Part shown: positions 11,375 to 22,156 of the stretch, in pieces
How the letters are laid out: every line of letters starts with the position of its first letter
How positions within the stretch are numbered: the first letter of the stretch is position 1
Assembly: GCA_949357655.1 (NCBI GenBank)
Contig: CASHTG010000001.1
Location: forward strand, 4,402,001-4,466,000
Reading direction: 5' to 3'
Length of the DNA stretch: 64,000 nucleotides
DNA from: Parascedosporium putredinis
Lineage: Eukaryota; Ascomycota; Sordariomycetes; Microascales; Microascaceae
Notes under the pieces: model-generated
Databases searched by the model: none
Seen by the model: only the letters and a program-made list of their open reading frames with translations
Told to the model about the DNA's origin: nothing
Program-made: the position numbers and the translations under genes

Positions 11375-12994
11375 ATCTGCCCGTTACACGGCCTGCATGA
11401 AAGGATCCAAGGATCCAAAGGGCATCGGGCATGGGCGACGTTGTTGAATCCTGGAGGAACCCGCTTGCGAGGCATGCCTTTGACCGACTTTAATGATCGG
11501 GTACTGTCGAACGACGGCGTTCCATCCATCCACTCTTCCAGAACTCTTTCTTTTGTTACTTGCATGATGCTGAACGACTTTTGAGGGTGTACGTTGACGC
11601 ATTGGGTGTCAGTGGGAACCTCGAGACAGACAGGAACCACTGTCTACCTACCCAACCAATTCTTCGCTTCTGATTCGTTTTGAATACCCGCCTTCAACTT
11701 TCAACTTCTTCTTTTTTTTTCATTGTTCGGTTCCTCGTAGAAGGACCACCACCACGCCTTGATGGTGCGAGACCGCTTCAATCCAGGCATCAAACTCGGC
11801 AGCCCAGGAGACGCAGGCTATAGCGTGCTCTCCTCGAATGCCGTTTTTGTCCTGGCTGGCCGAGCCAACCTACTTTACCTCTGATGGCGACTTGTCGCCA
11901 CTTCCCAAACCGACTCGGTGCTGGCCAAACGATGCAATGGGCAATGCGAAACTCGTGTAGTCACTCGCTACTCGTCGTCTACCGGCCAATCTTGGTAGCG
12001 GTGCGCTACATGAACCGTACCGGACATCAACGAACCTATTCATCGTGTATGGGCCCGGGTCGGCAAGGGAAGACAACAGGGAACCCTTGATGGCGCTGTG
12101 TACTTCTTCATACCCCTTTTCACTACCTTCTGAACTCGTTATGTTCTTCTCCCATCTCCGGACCCTTTGCTTGCTTTTCTGGCCGGAGATGTTGAACTTG
12201 TTTTTTCTGCCTCATGTCATTGATTTTAGCCGGAGTGATACGAAGGATCGGTGCGATTGGAGGTTTATTTTTGAATTTTATTTGCGCCTTTTCGAAGGAG
12301 GCGACTAGGCGTCCTTGCTTCGAGAGGGAAGATAGTAGCTGGAGGTACCCAAATATATCACGGTCAAGATCCTTTCGAGGGTCTTGGCTGATCGTTTGGC
12401 GTTCACAAAATCAACGTATACATGCCTGTGCCTGTGTGATCTTCCCCTGACGTAGCTGCATGTGAGCCTGGTGAATGGAGGCTGTAAATGGACGAGACCT
12501 TCATCGCTTAGCCCGAATAATGAGAATTTTAGATATTCACGGCGTGAGAACGGCTCTGGGCACTCGTTGCGATATCGCATCGTCAATGAAGTTGAGAGGA
12601 GATGATGCTTGAAGACCGTGACAGCCAACCGAGCAGGCCAGCAACTGACTCTGACGGCATGTTAGTCATCAATTTGGAGGCAAAAGCTCACCCTCGTTGA
12701 CTGGGGGTGACTTTCCTTAGGCCGGAAGTATCCGATTCAGTGGGTGGCATCGGAATTGGGGAGTCGAAAATTTGTCATGGCGAATCACATAAGCCCCAAT
12801 TTTTTTACCTCAACTCATCAATTGCCCGCCCTTCCATCCCAACAACATCTAGCCTCATCCACGTCACCACTCTTCCACCAAAAGGAGACTAATCCGAACC
12901 GCACACCACTCGACATCATCGACGCGATCGGGGAAACCGTACTGCAGAAAACCGATCAGCCCCGAGTCTACGTTGTTGGGAGTTGATCTAAACC
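11375..12994. other. Intergenic region before lipoyl synthase
   Basis: Holds the presumed 3' end of the GPI-type gene and the promoter of the lipoyl synthase gene. No coding sequence was recognised on either strand. Confidence 0.5.
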
Positions 12995-14332
12995 ATGTCG
13001 TCGCCATCGCTCCATCGCTTACAGCCGCAGCTCCGGCGAGCTCTGGCAGCTAGGTTGCCCTGCGCGTCCGCCAGGACGTTCGCCACCATCCCCGGCGAGG
13101 CTTCCGAAGCCACCCCACCATCCGGACAGACCAAGGCGCGTCGTCCGACATATTTCAAGGACACCACTGTCGGCTCCTTTTCCGACTTTGTTGGCGACTC
13201 AGCCCCCCACGCCGCTTTCCCCGACCGATGCCTACACGTTGCGCACCGCCGAGGTCGGCCCCGCCGGTCGCAAAAAGACCATCACCCGCCTACCCGAATG
13301 GCTCAAGACACCGATTCCTTCAGGCAACAACAACTTTAAGAAAATCAAATCTGATCTTCGTGGCCTCGGCCTTCACACAGTGTGCGAGGAGGCGCGGTGC
13401 CCTAATATCTCGGAGTGCTGGGGCGGCTCGAACAAGGCGTCCGCGACCGCCACCATCATGCTGATGGGCGATACGTGTACTCGTGGTTGCCGCTTCTGCA
13501 GCGTCAAGACGAACCGGAAACCGCCGCCTCTCGACCCGCATGAGCCGGAGCACACGGCCGAGGCGCTGAGTCGGTGGGGGCTGGGCTACGTGGTTTTGAC
13601 GAGTGTGGACCGCGATGACCTGGCAGATGGAGGTGCTAGGCACTTTGCTGAGACGATACGGAGGATCAAGGCGAAGCGGGCGGAGCTTTTGGTCGAAGCT
13701 CTCACGGGTGATTTCGCCGGCGACTTGGAGATGGTCAAGATTGTGGCGGAGAGCGGTCTCGACGTATATGCCCACAACGTCGAGACAGTCGAGGCCCTAA
13801 CGCCCTATGTAAGAGATCGCAGGGCGACGTTTAGGCAGAGTCTCAAAGTGCTCGAGGAGGTGAAGAGGGTGCGTGGCAAAGAGGGCATCATCACCAAAAC
13901 CAGCATCATGCTTGGCCTTGGCGAGCAGGAACACGAAGTCATGGACGCTCTACGAGGTATGTTTTTAGCGCGCCTTTCCCACAACATCCACTCAAGGATA
14001 AGGGACTAACGAGCATCGAATTCGCAGAACTTCGCAAGGTTGACGTCGACGTTGTCACATTTGGCCAGTACATGCGCCCCACCAAGCGCCATCTCAAGGT
14101 GGAAAAATACGTTACTCCTGATGAGTTTGACATGTGGAGGGAGCGCGCCATGGACATGGGCTTCCTGTACTGCGCAAGCGGGCCGCTCGTTCGCTCTTCG
14201 TACAAGGCTGGCGAGGCCTTTATCGAAAACGTGCTCAAGAAGCGCGCGGGGCAAAAGGCGGTTGATCCGCAGAAGCTGAGCGATGCCATGGCTTTGGGTG
14301 GCCAGGGCATCGAGTCAGTCAAGGAGAACTAA
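12995..14332 (+). CDS. LIP5: Mitochondrial lipoyl synthase (radical SAM)
   Basis: Inserts two sulfur atoms into octanoyl groups bound to the lipoyl domains of mitochondrial 2-oxoacid dehydrogenases and the glycine-cleavage H protein. Exons are 12995-13956 and 14028-14332. The 71-base intron has a GTATGT donor and an ACTAAC branch site. The N-terminus is an Arg/Ala-rich mitochondrial presequence. The auxiliary cluster cysteines form CEEARCPNISEC (about C130, C135, C141). The radical-SAM motif CTRGCRFC follows at about C161, C165 and C168. The C-terminal half carries the family motifs GQYMRPTKRH and SGPLVRSSY. Corrected length is 421 residues, as expected. One extra C in the run 13203-13208 separates the presequence region from the catalytic domain. 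The frame is intact on both sides. Confidence 0.96.
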
Positions 14333-14429
14333 CTAATTTGGTACGACGGCTCGCAGATCCGGCGGCAACAAAGGGGAAGGAAGAGAAAGGCCGAAGGGGC
14401 AATGGTATCGGGGTGACCGAGTGGCTTAG

Positions 14430-14449
14430 GGCGACGTCTTTCCGTCGCC
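14430..14449. other. Perfect 7-bp hairpin downstream of lipoyl synthase
   Basis: GGCGACG and CGTCGCC enclose a six-base TCTTTC loop. It lies about 100 bases after the stop codon and could be a 3' UTR structure. Confidence 0.5.
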
Positions 14450-17400
14450 ACCTATGTGTACACAAGTTTGCTGTTTGGACTGCCCTCTTTTGATGTGGTC
14501 GCAGCCTTGGTTATTTTTATTCTCTGTTCTTTGCTTGGGGCTGGCGTTTTTGGGATCAAACATTTAGAGATGGGGGATCAACTACTACATCATACAACAA
14601 TTATCAAATGGCATCTGACTGAATTCGGGCATGATAGCGGGGGGACAGCACGAGGCAGGCAGAAAAGTCCATCTGCTCCCAACGATCAGGATCTATCATA
14701 TTGCTAATAACATAGAAAACCAAAGGTGACGGGACAAGATGGAATAGAAGAGAACCGCCCTTCAACTGGCGGCAACATTATACCTATAACCTCTCCATAC
14801 CCTTTTGTGTTACCTCTGATTTCTGCATGTGCGGTCCTCGGGTCTGGGGCTAGGGCCGCCACGCAGCATGTCGTCTCACGATCTTTCCTGTATGCTGCAC
14901 ACAGGATATCGACCCTGGTCCGTCGTACAAGATCCGGGACTTACATGGGCCTGGCTGGCGGCCGTTATCTGTCGCTTCAGGGGAGAGGGTTTCACTTGAC
15001 CGCGCCAGATCCGCACCGTCGACCGAATCGACCGAATCGACCGAGAAGCCAAGAGCAAAAAGTGCGGGGAAAAAAGGAGCCTCTAGCTGCCAAGGACCCG
15101 ACAAAGGGGAGAGAGAGGTTTATGTGAGGGTAGCGTCAACATGAGTCGAGGCCAACTATCACGAGCACATCCCGACCAACCCTAGTGCATCCCATTTTCC
15201 TTTGGCACGTTTCCACCTCACGAAGGCGTCTCCGCTCCTACACTTCCAGGGCCTATTTCTCATACGTTGCATCTCGGCTCGTAAAACCTCGCGCCTAGCT
15301 CGAGAAGAGGCGTTGAAGCCCTTGCCTTCTTTTGGCTGCTTCCAACGCATCAGATGTTCGAAAGATGTACGTCACGAGGCGGAACTCTCCCTCCTTTCTT
15401 CCTCCTTCCTCCCCCTTTTCCCTAGTCTTGGAAAGAAATGTCATCCCGTGGGGTAGTGGGCGTTCCAAGGTTGATTTCTTTCTTTTTCTGTTCCTACATC
15501 TCTCTTTCCGCCTCACCTACCCTCCCCTTTCCAAAGGCTTGGCCTTGTCCGAGTCAGAGGGCCAGCCTGGGCGCCACGCATGGCGAGCTAGTCTACCTAT
15601 TTCTTGCCTCTCGTCTCCTTGAACCCCCTGACCCCCCTTGGGCGCCGGAAAGAAGACGAGAGGAAGACCCGGGCGTGCGGTAAGAATCGAGATCGCGGGA
15701 GACAAGGGAGGGGGCAAACGGCCCTTTGGCGAAGCCCGGCAGCCGAGGCATGCACGCTGGAGTACATGGCGATGGGTGAAGGGGAGGGGTGGGGGGGTCC
15801 AATTACACAATTTCCTTTCTCTTCTTTTTTGTTTTATCATGGTTTTTCTTACTTTCGGGGACGCCATTCTCGGCGACCACCCCTTTGTGCAAAAGTAAAC
15901 GTGGGCAGGAGAAAAGAACTTGGGGGATGGATGCAAACAGAGAGACCAGTGCGACATCACGATGGGGCCGCCGTCTCGAGCCACGCCTGAGAGCCGATGA
16001 TTGCTTCTTCCGCTCAGCATCTCGGCCAGTAGGAAGGCCCGATCTGGTGGATGATTGGGGGCCTGTCCCTTTCCTGAGGTGTCACAGGTGTGAGAGATGA
16101 GAAAAAAGTGGGAAAGGAAAACCGGAGCAGAGGAGCCAGGTGGGGAGGGGGAAAAAGGAAGGAGGAGGAAAAAGAAAGCAAGCCAAGTCGTGACTGAGAT
16201 ACGGGTTCAGTTGGGACGAACTACTGAGGGACTGAGGTCTTGGATGCATTTCAGCACAGGGCCACCTCTTGGAGCTAAAACCCAGCACTGGCTATCGCTT
16301 GACGTAGACTCGTAATGGCAAGAGCAAGGAAACGAGAAAGAAGAAGGGGAATAAACTAAGATCAAACAAAAACAAAACAAAAAGACCTTTGTCCGTGGGG
16401 AGCTGGCAGCTACGAGGGGTTTATCTTTTTTCTTTCTTGTTGTTGGAGAGACGATGTTTTGAACGAGCCTTGCCTTTGATGTTATGTCTGTCCCCTTTGG
16501 TTGGAAATTAACGGGGCACATTTCATCGTGTCACTGATACTGGAATGGCTAACGAGAACGAAGAAAACCTTGGTCGTGAATTCATCCAAGTGACGAGTTG
16601 TTTCTCTCATGTGTTCGGTGCAATCACCGAAGAGATGGGCCATCGACGATAGCCGGACCCGTGCGAGCTCTTTTGGCTACCTCTCATTGTTGAGCGATCT
16701 TGGGGGACCCTCAACCTCGATGACGCTCGGGAGCCAATATCGAATAATACCTCCCGAACTCATCAAATTAATTGGGTTCAATCGAACGATCCGTTCCGCT
16801 CCTACTCCTCGTGCCCTTAACCATTGATCAATGGGATCAACTAGGCGCTGGAGGACCCAACCCAAGGTAGAGGTGAGCTAATAATAGTTGGTGTACCTCG
16901 GTGTGTTGAGTTAGATGTATAATATACTGCACTCCTGAAGAGGTTTGCCAACTCTGTGGCTGGCCAAGCGGCATGGCGTTTGCCACGCAGCTTGATCAAG
17001 TTCTTGGCCCTTCGCCCCCAAACGGCGTGAGTATATGTAGTAATTGATGGCTCACAGAGGATGCGTCGTTTGGGATTTACTGATATTTGTGGATCCATGA
17101 TCAACTTCCCTTGATGATTGATATTGAGGGATCTATAGTGCGCCGCGAGGTACGGGCAGACGGGTAAGAGATCGAGTGGAACCCTCAGGTACATGGAAAT
17201 ATTGGAGGAGTGTCTCGAGAAGCTCGTACAAGTAATAGGACCAAGGTACCAACAAATGACTTGGTGGATCAGTCAACCACTGACAAAAAGATCTGGCGGT
17301 GCCTCAGCCCTGAACCAACCTTTCAAACTGAAGCTTAATTTAGCGAGCATCCACCATGATGTTGAAGAGTCTATTTGACGGGACACGGAGAACGTGGACT

Positions 17401-20400
17401 CTCAGGTACCTACCTCGGGACACAAAGCATCAAACGACTATTCTGAACCCTGACGTGCCAACGGGCTCGACTTTCGCGAGGAACCGTTGGGACCAGAGAG
17501 CAAGAGCTTTGAAGGAACTAGATCCATTCAATTGACTTGACCATTGAAGTGGAGTGTGACGGAGCGCGGGCTCCGCTTGCACTGGCTCGAAAGGGCAGAT
17601 GCCATGCAGCTCCCACTCAAAAGACATCTGGGGTTGCGACACCAAGTTCGCTGGCCCACTTGACGACTTCCAAGACCACGACTGATCTATCATCGAGACA
17701 TATCAAGGGTCCCCTATATTAGTTGACGGGTGTTCCACCCTTCTCACCTGGTAATTGGTAATAGGTACAATTGAAGTATTCATGTGCCACTTTGTTACCA
17801 TCCTCACCGGCGGCACTGCTGGCGACTTCAAGTTGCCCGCCCGTTCTAGGCCAATCTCTCTCTGTAAGCCGGACGAAGAGAGCTCCCGTGCCTGACATCC
17901 TGTAAATTGATTGAAGACCCCTTTTTGGAGGTTGAGAGAATTCCAAAGGTGCTCAGCCTGCCGGCTTTCTCGCGCAAAGTCATTCCGTGGTTCCGTCATC
18001 AGAGTCTCCTCATGTTATCAATGCATCGCGCGTTGTCTGTGCATACACGACCGCGGACCCTAGTCTCTCCTTGTAGGCGTCTAGTGGATGAAATCCTGTC
18101 TGGTTGATGCCGCGGGCCCCGCCGCTAAGCCTGCAAGGTACCAATCTCGAATCAACTACCGTCTCCTGTCCTCCTTTCACCTCAATGCTTGGCCTGCTTC
18201 GCTTCACCTGCCTCACTCAACGGGTGAGAGGTGAGGAGTGCCACTCAAGAGAAGTTGCAGAAAAAGGAGGCAAATGGCAAACGAGAATAGTGGCCGAATA
18301 CTATCCCGGAACTTCGAACAACAAGTACTAGTAATCTGGGTTGAGGAATATTGCATACATCCAGTAAAGTACAAAGAATAGAGTGAGTTGATGGCAAAGG
18401 TTTTTGTTCTTTTTTTTCTTCTTCTTTCTCCTTTAATATTTCGTCTCTTTTTCTTTCTCGGCAAAACTCCAAGCCCCTGAGGCTTCGAGGTGTCATCAAC
18501 CTCCCCCAATGTCACCTTCCAAGCCGCCAGTGGCTCTGAAACCGAAGGGAGGAGGCCCAAGTGCCTATGACCTGCCCTTCCTCCTCAAGGAATCGGGGCG
18601 GGGAGTGGTCCGGGGATGGTCCGGGGAGTGGGAGAGGCTCGCTCGGGGCCAACTGAAAACTTGCCAGGGACTGGGAATTCACGTCACGGATGCCAACTCG
18701 ACGATCGTAATTTTAACCTCAGCCCGTTCCTCCCTTCCCTGAAGCCACTGCCCAGCACCCGCTAGGTCTAGTAGTCCCTTTCCTCCAGGGCACGCGATGA
18801 GCCACTTGGCTACCCAGCCCTGGAGCTGGCCACTCTTCCGCGGGACCCAGTGTTCTTTCCCCTTTCCGGCGTAGTTCCCTCGAGCTCCATGGTTGCTTGC
18901 ATCAAGGATCTAGGGATGGGTTTGAACCAACCAGTAGCTTCGCGTTTCCCCCACCATCATTCGCCTTTTTCCCCGACTCGGCCCCGTAGCGCTGTCGTCG
19001 TCGAGTTTTCTTCTTTTCTGTTTTTCGCTCTTATCACGATATTCACTTCACGATTCCTCTACTCCCTTGCAAATTTCCCAGAGTGTTTTCCTTCGTTTTT
19101 CTTCTTCTTTTTATTCTTGGTAGTCTGGGCGGGGCAAATGCCAAAATCGAGTATCAAGTATGTGCCTGCATATCCTTCAGCATATCTGCATGCTCTTTCC
19201 CTCACATGCTTCGCTCGTTGCACGATGCAGCTCCTGACTCCCGATGGCCTCGGCAGCCTTCCCTTTGCTTTTCTCTGCCACGCTCTGCCAGGAGGGGCAA
19301 AGACCAGATGCAAGTAGATAGAGAGAGTGCAGTGCTACCTATCATCCTATCATATGCTCGCCACCTCCAAGGCACGGCCTGTGGGTGTTGTTATCTATTG
19401 CTTCGTACTCGCATCGCAGTCTCTTTACTGCTTTGGCAATGGAGCTGGACCGGACTGTGTGTATTGCTTGTTTGTTAGCGAGGGAGTGGTTCCTCAGCTA
19501 GCTCTGCTTGTCCTCCCTTGTCTGATTGCCAAGAGAGACAACTTGAGACCATGAGAGCTTGCTGATTGCTGATGGATCTCGTTGCAATGTCATTTTGTTC
19601 CTCCCTCGACCTGAAAAATCTTTTTGCCCATTTTTTTCTTCTTTGATTTTTTCCCTCTCCTTCTCTAATTGTAATAATTCGTTTCCTGTTTTCCTTTTTC
19701 TTGCCTTGAAAAAAGGAAGAAAAAAAGAAAAAGACAGGAAAAATGAAAAGGAATGACGGCGTGCTGGGTGGGGAAGTAGGGTCTCTTTTCACCTTGACTT
19801 CACCTCCGGATCAAGCATGCTGTACGTCAGAAGCCTAGACATTGATTCCGCTTCACTCGCTGCTCACGCTGGTTCTTGGGTCCAACTTCAGCCCCGCGCG
19901 GTAACCAGAGTGCATGTTCCCCAAACGGGGGCTGTTCAATGTATGATTATTGCTTCTAGGGAACGACGGTGTGAGTGGCAGTATTGGTATTCAAGGTTTG
20001 GGTGGTGTCGATGAACCAGCCACTGGACCAAAGGGTCGCGGTAACGTATCCTCGCAACAGCGCAACAGCGCAACAGGGAATCTAGACCTCAAGTTATTAC
20101 CAAGTCTGGTTCGCTTTGGACCGAGTCGATGTTTGGGGCGTGGTATCCGTCCCTGCATGGCCTCGTACTTGTGCTGCGGGCAGGCACATAGACACGCAGG
20201 TACGAAGTAAATCACTAACGCCTGGCTTGGTACGCTGGCAAGCTGGCTGGCGTTGGGACGCCCGGACCTGGAATGAACCACGGGATCGAGAACAAGACCG
20301 GACCTGGTAGAAAGGGAAATTGGGCCATCCTCGATCGAATTAGCCCACCCTATTCTTGGCTCTTGGGACTTTGCGACTACGCTAGGAGTGTTTAGAAAGA

Positions 20401-21038
20401 AGGAAGGAAAGAAAAGAAGGGAAGATGGAAAGCGAGACTTGCAAGACAGAAGGAAGAGGAAATAAGAGAAAAAGAAAAGAAAAAGAAAAAAAAGAAAAAG
20501 AACAAGGAGTAAGGCAAGCAGGTGCGATACGGCAAGAAAGAAAAGAAGGGAAAGAAGAGCGCACTAGAGGTATCAAGGCGAACCAAAGGCAGAAAGGGAC
20601 ATCAAGAGAGCAAGGTGAAAGTGGCTTGCTGGAACGGAAGGCACGCGGTGCGATGGACGGTACGAGCACCGGACTCATCGATTGGATCCATGGTTGAGGC
20701 AGACCTCGAGTGGTTCTCAGTTGAAAGCCCAGTGCCCCATCAATTGATCTCAGGGCCCCATTCCAGGTCCCCATTCCAGCTCGCACGCTTTCCCCATTCC
20801 ACTCAAGTGTTTTCGAGAGCTGTGCTGCCTCCACCCGTCGAGCAAAGGCTCCGGTGTCGTTCTGAACACGCATCACCAGTTCGGAACAAGGTAGTATTAT
20901 GGGAGATTTCCATCTAAACTCGTCCATCGGGATCCATTGGGCCATTGGGTCATTGGACCAATTGATGCCAGAAGAACTGGAAAGGGACCAGTCCGTGGCC
21001 AGCGTAGCATCCCGGTCGCTTCCTCGACGAAGTTGGCC

Positions 21039-21055
21039 TTTTTTTTTTTTTTTTT
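21039..21055. repeat. T17 homopolymer
   Basis: Seventeen consecutive T in noncoding DNA. The length is probably unreliable given the indel pattern elsewhere in the window. Confidence 0.8.
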
Positions 21056-22050
21056 CCTGAGTCTCTGGGTCCATTGACATTGGATCAATGTCTTCAATTG
21101 TCTTTCTTGTCCCGCTCGCCCATCATCAATTGAGCCCATCCCATCCCCACCAAGCTTATGCTGGCTCCCCCATGCCGTGGAGGTGTAAGACCCTATCCTT
21201 CATCACGGCCCGTACTCTACTCATCCTTCTGCCAATGCAGTGCCCCACACCCACACTAAATTGCATTCCTTCACACCCCCGGCCCGCCCGACTATGTATG
21301 TAATATCAGTTCCATCCCCGCCCGTCCTGTCTCCTCCTGCTCACTTACACTCGTCACATCACTTCCGTCTCTCTTCTTCACATCCTTGTCTCTCTCGTCT
21401 CTGACAATCCCATCGAGAGAGGGGACTCACACTCGTTTTTCTGTCGTTTTTCGACCTCACCCTCACTTTTGGGTCTATCGCTCTTTTGAAATAACCAACC
21501 ATCCACACTCTCTTATACTTAATCTATAATCCATTCCCTTGCGTCCTGCCCACTGCAACTAGACGCATCACACCACACCCGCGCCACCGAGGAAAAGAAG
21601 AACAAGAAGAACAAGAAGAACAGGACGAGGAAGCAAGGTGAAACAAGGTCAAGAAGCCTCCTTTTCTTATAGCTCACTGCTGTTGTAAAGGTGGAAGCTT
21701 TGGTGGCGGACAGCTGAGCTCGGTCCAATTCATTTCAGCCCGAGATCGACGTTGACTTTCCTCTGGCCTCGTGTCGGCCCGCATACCTGCATACCTGCAT
21801 TCCTCGTGATTCTCGCCTTGGAAGCGATCTTCACGCCAAACCGACTCCTTGGGATAAAAGGAGAAGAGAAAGAGGGATCAGCAGCGTGACCCCAACTGTC
21901 GGTCCTGGAAAACCGGGGTCTTCATCTATCACTTCTTCTCCCCAACTCTTCGCGCGCAGACAAGAGTTGAAAGACGCACTTTTCCCTGTCAACTCTCCGA
22001 ACATCACATCCCTTTCAGGACAGCAAGTGCTTGTATTGGGCTAGATCCTG

Positions 22051-22122
22051 GTGAGTGCAAGCAGAGGCGCTTTCCTTCTCGTGCTCCTTGGGACGCTCCC
22101 TAATAATACTCCTCCACCACAG
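22051..22122 (+). other. Probable 5' UTR intron of the GH55 gene
   Basis: GTGAGT donor at 22051, a CTAATAAT branch-like site near 22100 and a CAG acceptor at 22122, ending 34 bases before the start codon. The 72-base length matches other introns of the window. Confidence 0.45.
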
Positions 22123-22156
22123 ACGGTGATAGCAGGGCCACACTCCCATCAGAACC

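Larger units (their letters stand above)
14333..22156. other. 7.8-kb stretch with no supported protein gene
   Basis: No open frame here has a recognisable domain or splice pattern. It contains a hairpin just after lipoyl synthase (14430-14449), short tandem repeats near 15015 and 20053, purine-rich blocks (20.4-20.6 kb), a T17 run (21039-21055), and the CT-rich promoter and leader of the GH55 gene (about 21.3-22.15 kb). Noncoding transcripts or fast-evolving small genes cannot be excluded. Confidence 0.45.

Noticed and set aside
18905..18935. B-box-like GGTTCAAACCC on the minus strand
   Set aside because: No acceptor, D or anticodon arm can be placed.
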